Numbered from the stretch's first letter, positions 23,607-36,609 are shown. The stretch: DNA of 64,000 bases from Adiantum capillus-veneris (GCA_014529385.2 CM043963.1:74433412-74497411), one strand, 5' to 3'. Notes: generated by a model not told the origin, from the sequence alone. A program made the numbers and translations.

Positions 23607-26600
23607 TCATTTGTAAGTATTTACAAGCTTTACATTATCCTTTAGTTGGATGTCTTGTATCCACCTTGCATCTTCAAAAAGATAATTTTTAAATTTGACA
23701 AGATATAGTTGGATAGTCTTACCACTTCTTAAAACTTTGTCTTCGTATTGTAGGATACTCTCTGGCTGCAAAATCTCTTCATGACCCCTCAAATCAGGTG
23801 GTTCTTCAATTATTGGTTCTTTGGGTGGCTTGCTCTTATAAGGTTTCAAGAGGCTCACATGAAAGGCATTATGAATGAGCCACGTACTTGGTAATCTTAA
23901 CTTGTAAGCTATTTCATTGATTGGCTTGAGGAATTGAAATGGGCCATAATATCTTTTTGCTAGCTTAGCACTCGGGGGGTTCACCATTCAGTACCCCCTA
24001 TATAACGTGCATTCACAGAGTATTAAAAAAATCCCTCTTTTAACATGTCTGGATTAAAAAAAAAAAACAAACAAAAATTGAATATAAAAACCCCTTATTT
24101 TAATGCATCTCTGTTAAATTGCTTAAAATTGTTGCATTTTAAAACTCCTCCTTTTGAACTCACGTTATACATTAACATGATTACATGGTGCACCCCCCTA
24201 GGCTTAGCACAATATTTCTGGTGACTTGTCGGGTGTCCTTGTGCTCCCTTGCCCATAGTATGACTTAGGTGTGCTTTTGGAAACTTGAGCACTACCCAAT
24301 CATTTTCTTTGAAGGTCAAGGCTCGTATATGCTTATCAGCAGTAGCCTTTTGTCGTGTTATGGATATAACTTCTTAGAACTTTTGAAATGATTCTTTACG
24401 ATCTTTGCTATACAACTCCCAAGTATCTTGACTATCAATGAGAGATTGGGTCTTCCTTCAATTACTTCAAAGGGTGCTTTTCCTGTAGAAGTATGGACAT
24501 TGTTATTGTACACATACTCTACTAAGGGTAAATACTTTCTCCATTGATCTCTTTGATCTATTTTGGTAGCATAGTCTTTAAGTAAATCAATGATCATTGA
24601 ATTTAGTATCTCACTTTTGCCATCCGTTTGTGGGTGATAGTCCAAGGAGAAATTCAACTTAGTATCCAAATTCTCAAAGAGACCCCTCCAAAAATTTCTA
24701 GTCATTCTTGGATCTCTATCGAATTCTATAGATGTCTATAACTCATGATACTTAAAGATCTGTGAGATAAAGAGGGTTGCCATATGGTGCTTTAACAGTC
24801 TTTTTGACCGGTATGAAATGTGGTTGCTTGCTAAACTGGTCTACTATCAACCATATTCTTATATTTCCATGTATGGACTTGGGTAATCCAAAGATCGATA
24901 AAATCCATGGATATACTTTCCCATGGATAATCAGGTATAGACAATGTTGAAGCAAGCGAGGCTTTTTTCCTCGATCATACTTTGTCTTTTGACATACAAT
25001 GCATTTGGCAACATAGTCCAGTATGTCTACCTTCATTGTTGGCCAATAGAAGTACATCTCTACTCCCTTGAGAGTAGCTTGAATCTCTCTATGTCCAGCA
25101 TAAGGTGGAACATGAGATTCATACATAACCTTTTTATAAATCACATAAATTATGTGAACGCATAGCCTATTTCCATAGAGAAGATAACCATCTTGCACAT
25201 TGTATAGTTCCTCTTTCTTTCCTAGTGCAATATTTGAGATTACATCTTTGAAGTTTGGATCCATAACATACTCATCTATCATAGAGGATAGATCATTTTT
25301 GTTAGTAGCTGTTGATACAACACTCACCCTTGGCCTTCGTGAAAGTGCATTGGCCACTTGGTTGTGCTTACTAGCTATGTGAGCAATATGAAAATTAAAC
25401 TGTGAGAATGCTTGCACATCTCATTTTCTTATCGCTTAATTTAGTTTGCATCAAAAAGTATTTATGACTTTGATGATCTGTGGAAAGGTCTGATAATATT
25501 AGCTCGAGTTGAGAGATATGATTTGCCTTTTGAATTTCAAAATCTTCATTCTCTTTTGAAATCCATACAAGTTTAATATTCTTCTTAGTTAAATCATACA
25601 ATGGGCCTGCTATGAGTGAGATTTTTCTATGAAGCGTCTATAGTATGCACACATGCCTATAAAGCTTCTCAATTCATGTAGATTCATTGGTATATGCCAT
25701 TCTTTTATTACTTTCAACTTTGCAAGGTCCATCTTGTTTGACAGATAATATGACCTAAATATTGAATCTCTTTTAAGAAGAACTCCCTTTTCTTTTGATT
25801 AATGTAAAGCTTATTGTCTCTCAAAACTTGAAATATTACTAGAAGATGCTGCTTATGTTCCTCAACAGTCTTTGAGTAGATGATAATGTCGCAAAAGAAC
25901 ACTCTCGTGAAGCTTTGATGAGGTTTGAAGAGCCTTTCCATCATTTGATTAAAGGTAGCTGGGGCATTGGGTGTTGTCCAAAAGGTCGTCTTATGAATGT
26001 CTTCAGGTACTATCCTTATTTGGTGATAGCCATTTTTGAGATCTATTCTACTAAAGTAGGTAGACCCTTCTAACTTATGGAATAGATCTTCTATCTTGGG
26101 AATAGGAAATCTATTCTTTATGGTTATCTGATTAAGCACCCGATAATCCACACACATTTTATATGTACCATCTCTTTTTGTACTACTAGAACGGGTGAAT
26201 ATAATGGAGATGAACTAGGCCTAACCATCCCTTTTTCCACAAGCTCGTTCACTTGCCTCATAATCTCCTCTTGCTGAGCTGGTGAGACTCGATAAGGAGG
26301 GTGAACTACATGTATAAGTTCTATAGAATGATCATCTTGTCCCCTCCCTGGGAATGTCCTGTGTAAACACATCTTGGAACTCATTTAGGAGCTAGGGTCA
26401 AAAAATATGAAACCATCATGATCTCTTACTTTTCCCCAAGCATAAGAGAGTTGTACTCCTTTGCAATGGCCTTCCTCTTTAAGAGATTCCACCATGATGA
26501 CTCTAGAAGGGTCATTATATTCACTTCTCTTGGGACATGCACGGGAAATATGACCTTGCTCTCTGCACTTGAAACACTTGTTATCTTTACAATAACATTC

Positions 26601-27266
26601 AACCTCTTCACAAGTAAGTTATTCTTACCTTTGTAGCCCTTTCCTTTTTCCTTTTCCTAGTTGCTGTTGTTCTTAAACTTGGGGTAATTCTGCATCGCTT
26701 TGTTCTTCCCCTTTGGCTCAGTCGATCCTTTGGTTTCCATTGGCTTTGAGCACTTCTTGATCCCTTGTTGGAAATGAATCTTTGAAGCAGACATAGTATG
26801 ATGTATTACCTCCGTAATAGTTTTAGGTCTTTATGAGTTGATATACTCACTCATCTCCTCACATATGCCAGCATAAAATTGTTGCTTTTGTTCTACAAAG
26901 TCTATCTTTTTGTAGACAATGGCTTCCCAAACTTATCCATATACTTTTGGACAGACTTGTATGGGGTCATCTTCAAGCTTCACCATTCTGTGAGGAATTT
27001 GTCTTTGGCATCACTTGGAAGAAATTTCTTTGTAATACCAATCCTCAGAGCTTTCCAAGTCTATGGAGCTTCATCTTGACTACATAGGCTTGCCCATCAT
27101 TGATGAGCTGACTTTTGGAAATGCATAGAAACATTTTGGAGCTTTGAAGATTTCGAGAAGTCTTCATCTCCAAAAGCCGCATCAAATTGTTGGACAAACA
27201 CTGTATTAGTTGCTCCAAAGGTTCCATCATAGTGATAGCCATTTTTTGGCTATCCAAAATTGCCAC
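23607..27266 (-). pseudogene. chromovirus gag-pol, decayed and truncated
   Basis: Reading right to left: a gag fragment (FVQQFDAAFGDE block near 27200), zinc-knuckle region near 26580, RT (26157-25714), RNase H remnants, integrase (25417-24358; CIVCQKTKYDRGK, YHPQTDGKSEI) and a chromodomain-like tail (23987-23607). RT has lost a segment of about 13 residues between FWTT and NAPATF, and its catalytic motif reads FFCD instead of FFDD. Several frameshifts and stops are present. The chromodomain block is interrupted by the MITE-like element at 23972. It is inactive. Confidence 0.88.
23972..24201. mobile_element. MITE-like element, copy 2, with 9-bp TSD
   Basis: A 230-bp non-coding insert with ends GGGGGGTTCACC and GGTGCACCCCCC, flanked by a perfect 9-bp direct repeat GCTTAGCAC (23963-23971 and 24202-24210). 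It splits the pol frame between HQKYCAK and LAKRYYGPF. The related copy at 62.2 kb has these residues adjacent (HQKYYAKLAKRYYGPF), so the empty site is visible in the same window. This proves insertion and fixes both boundaries. Confidence 0.9.
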
Positions 27267-28097
27267 AGTGAGCTACCTCACCCTACCAAAATCACTCAAA
27301 CACTATGGATATCCTCACATTTTCATTATACATAGGAGTGTGTGAGCTAGGGGACTTTTCCCATATCTCCTTAAAAACCCTCAGCTATCTAGTCACTGGG
27401 CTATTTGAGCCAAAAAAATAAATAAAAATATGTTATGACCCATTTATGTGTAAATATTTCATCGTGTATAAGGCCTAAATATAAGGGGTTTTAATTATAA
27501 TTATTTTGGTATTTATTTGACTATTTTTTACCTAGGTGTGCATTGTTTGCTTAAGTATGCTATATACATTGACTCACCATTACCATAACTTTTCTTACCA
27601 TTTTGCATACTCTTTATTCCATATAGCATAGAGAAATATTTTCATGCAAACCTCTCTAAATCTTGGTGTGAACCCAATTTAAGAAAAATCACAAAAATAC
27701 CTTTCACCTAGTCATTCCCTTTTACTAAATTACCATTTTTTTACATGCAATTTTCCTTACTTCTTGTAAATAGTCCTAAATCAATAAAAAAAATGAGGGT
27801 CCCCTCATTTGATTCCCTATGTTTATATATTATATTTTTTCATTTTATATTTATATACAACTGACACTATTCTAGATTCCATGAATTGTTTATATACTAA
27901 TCTGTTTTTCCCATCATATCCATTTATCATATTTGTGAATAATCCTAATCCATGCATATTTTCAAACCCTCAATAATCTATTAGGTCATGCTCTCATTCA
28001 AGGAGGGGCTCATTCTTGAAGGATTATGCAAATTTAACAAAAGGGGGGCCATTGAAGATTTTTTAAGCTTCCACCAGTGAGATATGATTTGTGTGTG
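27267..28097. other. AT-rich stretch, no gene
   Basis: Nothing coding is visible between the truncation of the chromovirus and the left inverted repeat of the large element. It may be pre-insertion host sequence or another decayed repeat. Confidence 0.5.
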
Positions 28098-28131
28098 CAT
28101 TAGGAAAAGTTTGGACTCAAATTTGGGCCTT
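28098..28131 (+). repeat. left 34-bp inverted repeat
   Basis: Starts CATTAGGAAAAGTTTGGACT and ends TTTGGGCCTT. It pairs with 57592-57625 in inverted orientation with two mismatches. Similarity stops abruptly at the outer edge, as expected for a terminal repeat. Confidence 0.75.
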
Positions 28132-28470
28132 GTAAGAAATGCCATGTCAGCATAGAGAGAGATAATAAAAAATTCATTTCAACCCTTTTTCATATATGTT
28201 TTCTAAAATTTGGATACCTTATTCATGCAAGGTACGTTTATTAAAAAACCCAAAAAGTATTCCAGTCATGATAACACTTCACTATGCGCGGCGGCTACTA
28301 AATTCAATGCCGAATATCTCAATCTTATGCATTTTTGAAAACTAAGCTATGTTTTCTCGCCTCCCTCTTCCCCCCCCAATTCCCTCCTGCATTCTCTCAC
28401 GCATGTGTGATATTCAAATTGCCATTCTTCTATCGCCCCCACCTCCTTCTGTACACAGTTTCGATCAGTC

Positions 28471-29892
28471 ATGTTTCAGTCGACACTTGTAGCTTCTCTA
28501 CAAAAAACTTCTACGAGGAATAGGAGAGATGTGTATCACATGCACATAGACCTCTCACGAGAGTATGAACCCCTCTGCAAGAAAAAGAAACAACAGATGC
28601 TTTCTAAAGCTTCGAAGGAGAACTTAAGATCGCAAGGCATGAAAAATGCGGACCTTTGGCTGGCGACAGAATGTATCCAAAACATCCCATCACAAACTCC
28701 ACTCCACCTTTTAAGGATATTACATCCTTAGTGAACTATGTCGGAGATGGCCACCATGGCTTATATGGCTACACTAAGCAGTTGATTGCAAGAAATGACG
28801 TTTTACAACAAGAGAGAGATATTGTATACAACGAGAATGTCCGCCTACACTAGAAAGTCCTGCAATGTGCTAAATAGGTTGAAGGCAGCAAGGAGACCAT
28901 CAAGTAGCTTACAAAACAACTCAGAGAAAAAAAAAAACAGCGCTAGGTCTTCGCCAAAGAGAAAGAAAATTAAGAGACATCAAAGACTTGAAAGTTGGCT
29001 CGGGAGGAATCAAGAAAGGACTGCAAGCCATCAAGTGAGTGCATCTATCCTTCTTAAGTTTATATTCATAAACTATCGCATCTCTTATTGTTAACATGCT
29101 TGTGCAGATCTTTGCTTCACCCTGACAAGGAAGTGGAGTGCAACACAACCTCCTCCTCGGCCCATTATGGTCTAATATTGAATCGCAAAAACGTAGCTGG
29201 CCTCTTGGATGATAAGCGCTATGGTAAGATCGTTGCTAAATAGATTGACAGCCTTTTACAGGAGAACCAACTCTCTGCAGGGAACGCTCAATCAATTTTG
29301 GATGAAGGTGGTATATCCAAAGGGATATGCTGCCATTTTCAAGTATGTAGCATCATTTGTGGTGCTGTTCCACTAGAAAAGGATTTTGCATCATCTGCAG
29401 TGTTGTTCCACTAGAAAAGGGTTTTGATTCCTAACTCCTCTTACTCATGCAAAGACAAGTCAAAAAGTTCCGCATCAAGCACATGCTACTTCCAAACCCT
29501 TTCTCTATTCAAGAAACAAGACGTGAAGTCAACGAGGAGGTGCTTCAAAAGCTAGGAAGTCCTTTCCACATTGAATTGACATACAAATTGCCAAAAGGAG
29601 AACAAATGGTCTATGACAATTATAACAATATTTTTTATGATATGATCACACTGCAGTCATGCATTGTGCAGTTGTTCGATGTTACCCTTGAAGAGTGCAA
29701 TGGCGTTTTGAAGTTTTTCATCAAGCTAGATGAGTGCGAGCTTGTAAAGGAGACAAAGGTTGAGCGAGTCACAATCACACTTATGAATAGAGCTCTAGAT
29801 GCAAGCATTGGACCAGATGATCTTCGAAACTTTAGTGTGCAATCTGAGCACAACATTTTCCTTCTTGCGACGTTCAAGGTGCGTGTTTAAGA
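28471..29892 (+). pseudogene. transposase-like gene, N-terminal part
   Basis: Coding blocks in several frames: a Lys-rich start (MFQSTLVASLQKTSTRNRRD), a segment with KDITSLVNYVGDGHHGLYGY and a coiled-coil-like QQERDIVYNEN block (to about 28960), and a clean frame at 29447-29890 containing LQKLGSPFHIELTYKLPKG and ERVTITLMNRALDASI. The last block ends LLATFK at a GTGCGT donor-like site (29879). Stops and shifts show decay, and introns are likely. Its end would join naturally to the start of the minus-strand block at 31060 (VPTQNFDILNWVF), suggesting one protein cut by an inversion. Family not recognised with certainty. Confidence 0.45.
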
Positions 29893-29949
29893 TAATTTAT
29901 CATTATGTTTTAGACGACCATTGGTGTAGCTCCTCTAAGCTATTTTCTT

Positions 29950-31060
29950 TATCCGCACCACCTCCATGTCAAGTGTGATTGAAATAACTAGTCCGAGATT
30001 GATAGTGGGTTTTTTCCATGCCCTGTGTAGACCAAACACCCAAGCTGCCATAATGCCTTGCAAACCAAGGCATGTGATTACAGATAACGGTGATGCACAC
30101 AAAGCATGCAGACATTATAAGGATGAGTATTCACAATTCAAAAGATTATCATGTCATCAAACCAATTATGGTACCATGTAGTGAGTAATATGTTGATTTG
30201 TCCACGCACTTATGAATGTCTGTGGCAGGTCTCCATAGCTTCTTGGAATTTTGTATAGTCGCCATCAATCCATAAGTTTAATTCACAGTACTTGAATATT
30301 GCATCCAAGGTTTTCCATACCTTCGCTTTGCAAGTCCTTGGTGCAGCATGGTCAACTACAACATTGTGCAGATTTTTGCACCTGTTGTATCATAATGCTT
30401 GTCTTTCTTGTGCACTTTGGCTTTTGAGTTCTCGTCCAGTTGTGGGTAATGAAAGTAAGAGTCGGGCTTTCACACCACCAACGGACAGCTTCTTTGGAAC
30501 ATCCTTGCCATTTTTTGATCTCTTCTCATCCTGGTCTATCTTAACATGTCCTCCGTGCAAACCCATTTTTGAGAAGGCCGTCTCTAAGGCTGAGATTGCC
30601 CTTTGCTTTGCAAAGAGAGGCCGAGTGGTCCAGGCAAAACAGATGTAGAGAAACATTAGTTTTTCTATTATTCTGCAAAGTGCATGCATTGTCCATATGT
30701 GTACTCTAGATAGTGGGATATCCAAAATGGGTCGAAAGTTAGGGTCGCGCAGAGATGCTTATCCAGAGCTCTTCTCAAAAATGGTTTGTCAAGGATGTGA
30801 ACCCCTCCCATGCAATACAAGCAAGGGATTTTGCTTGTTGCTCCTTTGGAAATGTTGTACATGCATTTCAAGGTTTTTAGGTCTCCAGTCATGTGCCACT
30901 CTACATTGTAGGATTCCATGCCCTCCACATCCAATTTCTTTCCATTTCTCTGTCCGCTTATTGTTTTTGGTATATTTGTTTGATGAAAAACCCAATTCAA
31001 TATATCAAAGTTCTGAGTGGGTACTTGAAAGGATAATTTTGAACTTATTATAATGCACAT
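29950..31060 (-). pseudogene. transposase-like gene, C-terminal part, inverted
   Basis: Reading right to left: VPTQNFDILNWVF, then EWHMTGDLKTLKCMYNIS followed by a CLYC pair, then after a frameshift RVHIWTMHALCRIIEKLMFL, then GLHGGHVKIDQDEKRSKN and VGGVKARLLLSL, then YCELNLWIDGDY. An Asp in a D-L-K-x-L setting followed by a C-x-x-C pair, and a later H-x-x-x-R-x-x-E block, is the sort of layout seen in RNase H-fold cut-and-paste transposases. That is resemblance only. Several stops and shifts. It probably continues the gene at 28471-29892 in inverted orientation. Confidence 0.45.
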
Positions 31061-31589
31061 TTGAAAGCAGGAGATATGGGAGTTATCGTTTGCGGGCTAG
31101 AAAACCTACGGATTTGCGGTTACAAAAACAGCGCGTGGGAAGGGTTTGGACAGCACCGTTGCAAGTTATGCCACAACTCTCAGTCGCAGCAAGATTCAAA
31201 CACCAAATTTAATGTATCTAGAAGAATCGATGTAATTTCAGCTTTTCATATTGTGAATGATGGTTGCAACAAAATAAAAAATGCGACAAGAAATTGATAC
31301 TCTTATCATTTCAACTTTTCATAATGTGAATGATGGTTGCAACAAAAAAGTACATTGCAAGACATTGTTACATAATCAATCTAACTTCGATGCATATTTC
31401 TATTTATTTCTAGTCATCTGAAAATGATACAAAACATTATGGCTTCTTGCCCTTATTTGAAGGACCCTCTTCCTCGTGCCTTGGTCTCTTTGAATGACGC
31501 GTTTCGTCATCACCATCCATTGCAAGCATTTTGAGGTCGAGCAATTGGATCTCCTGAGATGCCTCAACCTGCGGGGCCTCTTCTATAAG
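31061..31589. other. non-coding stretch with a short direct repeat
   Basis: No gene. A repeat of about 39 bases (TTTCARCTTTTCATAWTGTG then AATGATGGTTGCAACAAAA) occurs at about 31237-31274 and again at 31309-31347, three differences apart. It lies between the inverted gene block and the 3' end of the next gene. Confidence 0.6.
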
Positions 31590-32292
31590 TTAAAGGATTG
31601 GTTGCTTTTGTTTCAATAGGTCATGTTTTCCACATAATGTGGCAACTGGCGTGGGTTTGTGATTCCACAAGCTAGACCATACGCAGCATGTGACAGAACG
31701 TAGCGACTGCGTAGGCCATACACCAAAAATTGAGATCGTTGCTTGCTTGTCTAGTAGCATCACCTTGTCTGTGTTCCATTTGATGGCCGCACCTCCTAGA
31801 TATCTTGAGAGTATTTTCAATACAAAAAGAGAGAATTCATCCTTATCCTTGGAGAAGCTAGAATGGAAGCAGAGGAAGTTTGGTGCGTTCAGATTCTCCA
31901 AGTACTGACCAAGGGAGGAATCCTTTCCCAAGTCTCCTTTACCTCTTCCACAGGGATGAGGAATGAACTGATCATCATAGACTACGAGCTACAAGAAATA
32001 AAAACCAAGTGTTGGTATATACACATGAAACTCTCATATGGGGAAGCAAAAAAATATTTAGACAGTAGTATACCTTCTGATTTTCATCTTCTTCAAGTAA
32101 TGCCGCATTCCATAAGTCAAGTGTACTCTCATTTGCAAAGGATGAGGAAGGCGTCAATGTCGTTGATGGAGGAATTCTCCCCATCTCTGTGATTCCAAGC
32201 CTTTCCTATACCGCCCTGAACTCCGATTCCGTTGGAAGCGTTGTGGCACATGCGGCTGCATCCTTGTACATCATTGCTAGTGCCTCTGTTGG

Positions 32293-32916
32293 CGTTAAGG
32301 CGGTTACGTCGCTAGCGGAAGCTAAATAGCGAGAAATCAACCAACAACAGAATTTGTCAGACGAGGACGGAGCTTGACCCGCAAGCGCATGGAAACAACT
32401 AGGTGGGTGTCAAATCACCTACTCGACCTTCTAATGACAATCACTACTAAGGAAATCAAATCTAAGTTCTAAAATACGCAAGTGACTGAAATCCGTACTA
32501 CGAACGAATGCTATACGAAACAGGATCTAGAGTCATTGAATCGATCTCAAACTCAAGGGGAAGTCTATACACTAGGTAAGAACAACACCCTAAAGACTTG
32601 AACTGCAAAATCAACCTATAACCACTCCGTGCGGCAAACGCGTATGAAGACAGGCCGAAAAATACAGGTGACCGAAACTTGACCCCGATGGTACTAATGC
32701 GTAGCTCTACTCGTTGTGGTTCTATAGATATGCTGCACGCTCTATTCCGACACACGAGTTGGAAGAAAACTCACACCGAAGCTCATAGGAACTTACCACA
32801 CATAGAAGCCGATAGCGCGCACTCTTGGTATCTGTGCGTAGCTCTCACCGTTGCTAACACAATGGCGGTGTCGCTTCTCCAATGGCGGCCCCGTAGCTCG
32901 CGTAGCAAGTAGATAA

Positions 32917-32959
<43 letters not shown>

Positions 32960-33242
32960 ACACAGTCACGGCGCTCAAAAACTCACTTTGATTAATAATT
33001 GAATCTTCCTTAGGTTACAAAACTTTGGCTTATATACCTCAGCCTTGGAGGTGAGAACATCTCTAATTATTTACATCGGTGAAATTACTTCGGGATTACA
33101 AGCTGGAAACTCAATCGAGTCCCGTTACTTAATGAATGGCTCAAATCAAAATTAATGTCGGAAAGACATTTATTACAATCAATGGTTACAAAATGATGGG
33201 TGTGAGCAAAAAATGTGGGTGTGATCCTCTGCTGGCTCAACA
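32293..33242 (-). repeat. 3' LTR of 19-kb element
   Basis: On the minus strand it starts TGTTGAGCCAGCAGAGG and ends CCGCCTTAACG, where the expected final A has changed. It contains a (CT)n tract at about 32920-32957 that is longer than in the other LTR. Confidence 0.93.
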
Positions 33243-33256
33243 CTCCCCCCCTCCGC
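33243..33256 (-). other. polypurine tract of 19-kb element
   Basis: On the minus strand GCGGAGGGGGGGAG lies directly before the 3' LTR. Confidence 0.9.
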
Positions 33257-33291
33257 GTTCATGTAGTCCCTGACATGACTTTTAGGCTTGG

Positions 33292-36200
33292 TCAATAGAG
33301 TCCTGTCGTCTTGAGCATCTGCAAATGTGATTCGTAGCGTAGGTTGCCGATGGTCAAGGTTGGGCCGAATATTTTGCTTTCGTGAGTGAAAAAGTCGGTG
33401 TAGAAAGCTTCTTCGAATGTTTGCATGTGGAAGCTAGGCAAAAACATAATTCTTTGGTATAAGAGATGTAACACCTTTGGTGATGGCTGCAATGAAAGAT
33501 CATACATCATATCCGTCACTGTGTCGGCCGTCGATAGTAGACTCGAGGTCGTGGCTTTATCTGGCGCGAACACTTCAATGCATGCTAAGAGAGTCCTGCA
33601 GATTTTCTTTAGCATCTGACATGAAAGGTCAGGAGAGCCAGTAAAGAGTTTGATGGTGCCCGTTAGGGTTTTCACCATGTAGGCTTTACCTATTCTCTCT
33701 CCTGCCTTTGGTCCTGGCATCCTTGGGTAATTAAGCCAATTTGGCTTCTTTTCTGCAATCTTGCCATGCTCTTTCGAGCTTCTGACTCTTGGCGCCGGGC
33801 AGAAGGTTGCATCCTCCCGAATCTCCTTTGGAGCCTCTACCAAGTAGATGAGGTAGGCTGGGTATTTGTTCAGCCAACCTTTCCTCCATCTAGGTTGAGA
33901 ATCTACAATCTTCTTTGATTGTTCATCCTTTGTGATGTCGCCTTCGTAAAGAGCGACAAACTTCTCCTCCTCTATTCTCTTTTTCGTCTTTATCACTTCA
34001 AATTTCATCAGAGGGAAAGGCAGGCTGGGTTGCATCCACTCTTCATGGAGCACTTTTGTGTCTAAACCTTGAAGTCTAATGGAGATGAGGAGTCTCCTTT
34101 CCCATTCCATTTCCGCCTTGGCACTTTCCTCTGTTGACTTTTCTATTTGGTCCTGGAGCCTGTGTTCTTCTTCTTCAGAGATTCCTGAAGTTGAGGCCAC
34201 TTCTTGAACTGGGACTGGATCTTCAACTGTGGTTGCCTCTCCAGTTTCTGGTAGCTCTATGGCTGCTCCCCCTGCTTCTTCTTGTGGTGGCTCCGTTTCT
34301 CTTCTTTGTTGCTCTTGGAGGTCTTGGAGCTGTTTGCGGAGGGCCTCATTTTCTGTCCTTAGTGTTTGGTTTTCTGATGTGAGCCTCTCCTCTGCAGCCA
34401 ATGATCCCTCCGCCATGTGCAATCTTTGCACTTGCTCTAACCTTAGCTCTCTTTGCAAACTTCTGACCTGATCTTCCAGAGCTGGTACGAGGGCTCCCTC
34501 TTGTTCTGTTCCTGCTCTGCTAGCTCTAGGGGTGGTCCTGAGTCTCGTGATTGTCCTTTCTTGAAGTTCGACTCTTTCCCTTAGCTCAATGAGCTCATCC
34601 TTGGCTGCCTCCAGCTCATCCTTGGCTGCCTCCAGCTCATCTTCTATTCTCTCCTTTGCTTTCTGTGAACTTGTTACCTCTCTTGAAGCTTCGGCTAGTT
34701 GGAGTATCAAGCCGTCTCTCTCGTTTTCTGCGTCGTAGAGTGATGCTTTATGACTTTCAGATTCAGTCATAGCATTCTCTAACTTCTTCTGCAACTCTGC
34801 TTCCTTTTGTTTTGCTGTCTCAATTGCTACTTCCTTTGCTCTGGATCTTTCTTTAATCTTGCTGAGCAGTTCATGCACCATGTGCATGTCTTTTTCATCT
34901 TCATCTGTCAACTTGACAGCTCTTTCTGCCACCACCTCCAATGGCTTCGACTCTTCTAATATGTTATGTTCGTCCATTTTCTCTTCATTCTCCATTGTAC
35001 CTTTTGTCTTTTCCTTCGTCCCTTTCCGATCATCTTGTTTTCGTAGGGATATCCCATAAACTGCCTCCAGGGCCTCTTCTTCACTGTATCCGATCGCTAC
35101 CAGATCCTCATAATCATCTTTCTTTTGCTGAACTGGATCTATCTCCTTTTCCTTGGTCCCGGCCTCCGGCTTTTCCATAACTTCTGTTTCTATTTCTATT
35201 GTGGTCTCCTCCACAATAATTTCCGTCTTCTTCGGGCTTGGTACATCAGTAAAGGAGGGCTGATTGTCCTTAGTCATCTTGGCTTTCCCTTTGTTTGCTT
35301 GCCCGTCTTTCTCTCGAAGTTCAGTAGACTCATCTACTTCCTTCTTCTCGTTGTCGTCCTTTTTCAGCTCAGCTTTTAAAAGCTGTACTTCCTCTTCAGT
35401 ATAAGGCTCGACAGGTTGCTACTCCAGTATGGCCTCCGACTCCTCATAAGCTCTAATATATTGATCATATTGATCAACATGTGGCCTGGCTGAGCTGGTT
35501 CCGACTTTAGTTGGGTCTGGCACCCACATTTCTTCAAAGTCCCCCTTTAGAGCTCTTTCCGCTCTAAACTGCTCCACCAACCTTTCCATTCTTGCGGCTT
35601 TTTGACTTTTGGTTTGCTTGGGATCAGCCTTCTTCTTCGCTTTCTTCTTGAGCGGCTCATCCACAGCCTCTTCAGGTTTTGAAACTATTTCTAGTTTTTG
35701 GCGTGCTCTTGTGGACGCCCTCTTGGATACTTCTTGCTGTTCTTTCTCTTCATCGGCTTCTCTAAGCCACTCATTCTGGGAGGGAACCCGTGGCCCTTGA
35801 TCCCTAGCTCCAATAGCTTCATAAGCTATTCTTGTTAGGATTTCTCCTCCTCCTATGTACTTTGGCTTCTGGTTGTGCATGGCGATTACTTGCTCGTGGA
35901 TGTATTGAGCATAATTCACCTCTTTTGGTATGTTGCTCTTCAGTGCCCATGTGATGGTTGTCGCAATGGCATGGGGTGGTGTAGTATACTTATGCGGTCT
36001 TTTACTGCACACATGGAAAAACTGGTTGTATAATCGGCAAAGGGTTGTCACTCGTTGATCTGCCATATCTCCGTAGGTTGTATTTTGTTTCTTTGATCCA
36101 TAGACCTCTATGGCCTCCCTTCTTTCTCTGACAGAACTCCCTTTGTTGTGCAGCTTCAATGCATCTGCAATGAGCTGTGGAGTGATCTGTACTTCAACTG

Positions 36201-36609
36201 TTTCTCCATCCATGGCTGTCAACGTGGCTTTCCCATCCTTCTGAATGGATGTTGCCAACTCATACACTCTTCTTGTGTCTACACCTGATGGTCTCGAGGT
36301 GAAGAACCTGTGTAAGTCAGCCTTTTCCAGGTATCTGCTGATGTTCTCTGATCTGCTATAATCCACTAATTCTCGTGGGATCATAGGTACATCGACCGAT
36401 TGCCCTTGAGGATCTCTGAAAGTCCCCTGGTAGATCTTTATTCCCTCTTTTTCTAGTACTGCTTCCTCCACCCAAGTCTTGGTTGGCTTGAGGGTTTCTG
36501 TTGGAATATCAAAAGGTTCTGCTTCTGCAAGAGCATCCTTGATGGTTGGTCTTTTTCTCTTAGTTGCCGATGACTTAGCGGAATCCATGGATCCTGTAAC
36601 TCCAATCAC
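33292..36609 (-). CDS. extra long ORF downstream of pol (about 1,105 codons, one stop)
   Basis: The ATG at 36609 (MIGVTGSMDSAKSS) runs to 35419, where a TAG interrupts. The same frame goes on through QPVEPYTEEEVQLLKAEL to a stop at 33292. The N-terminal part has a globular block (RRVYELATSIQKDGKATL, ITPQLIADALKL) whose layout recalls the 'putative plant transposon protein' domain found in extra ORFs of Tat/Athila-type elements, then a basic KKKAKKKADPKQTK stretch that could be a nuclear signal. The middle is a long coiled coil including a duplicated DELEAAK heptad block. The C-terminal 200 residues are globular and unrecognised. Same strand as gag-pol. The single TAG may be a mutation or a readthrough site. 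Confidence 0.65.
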
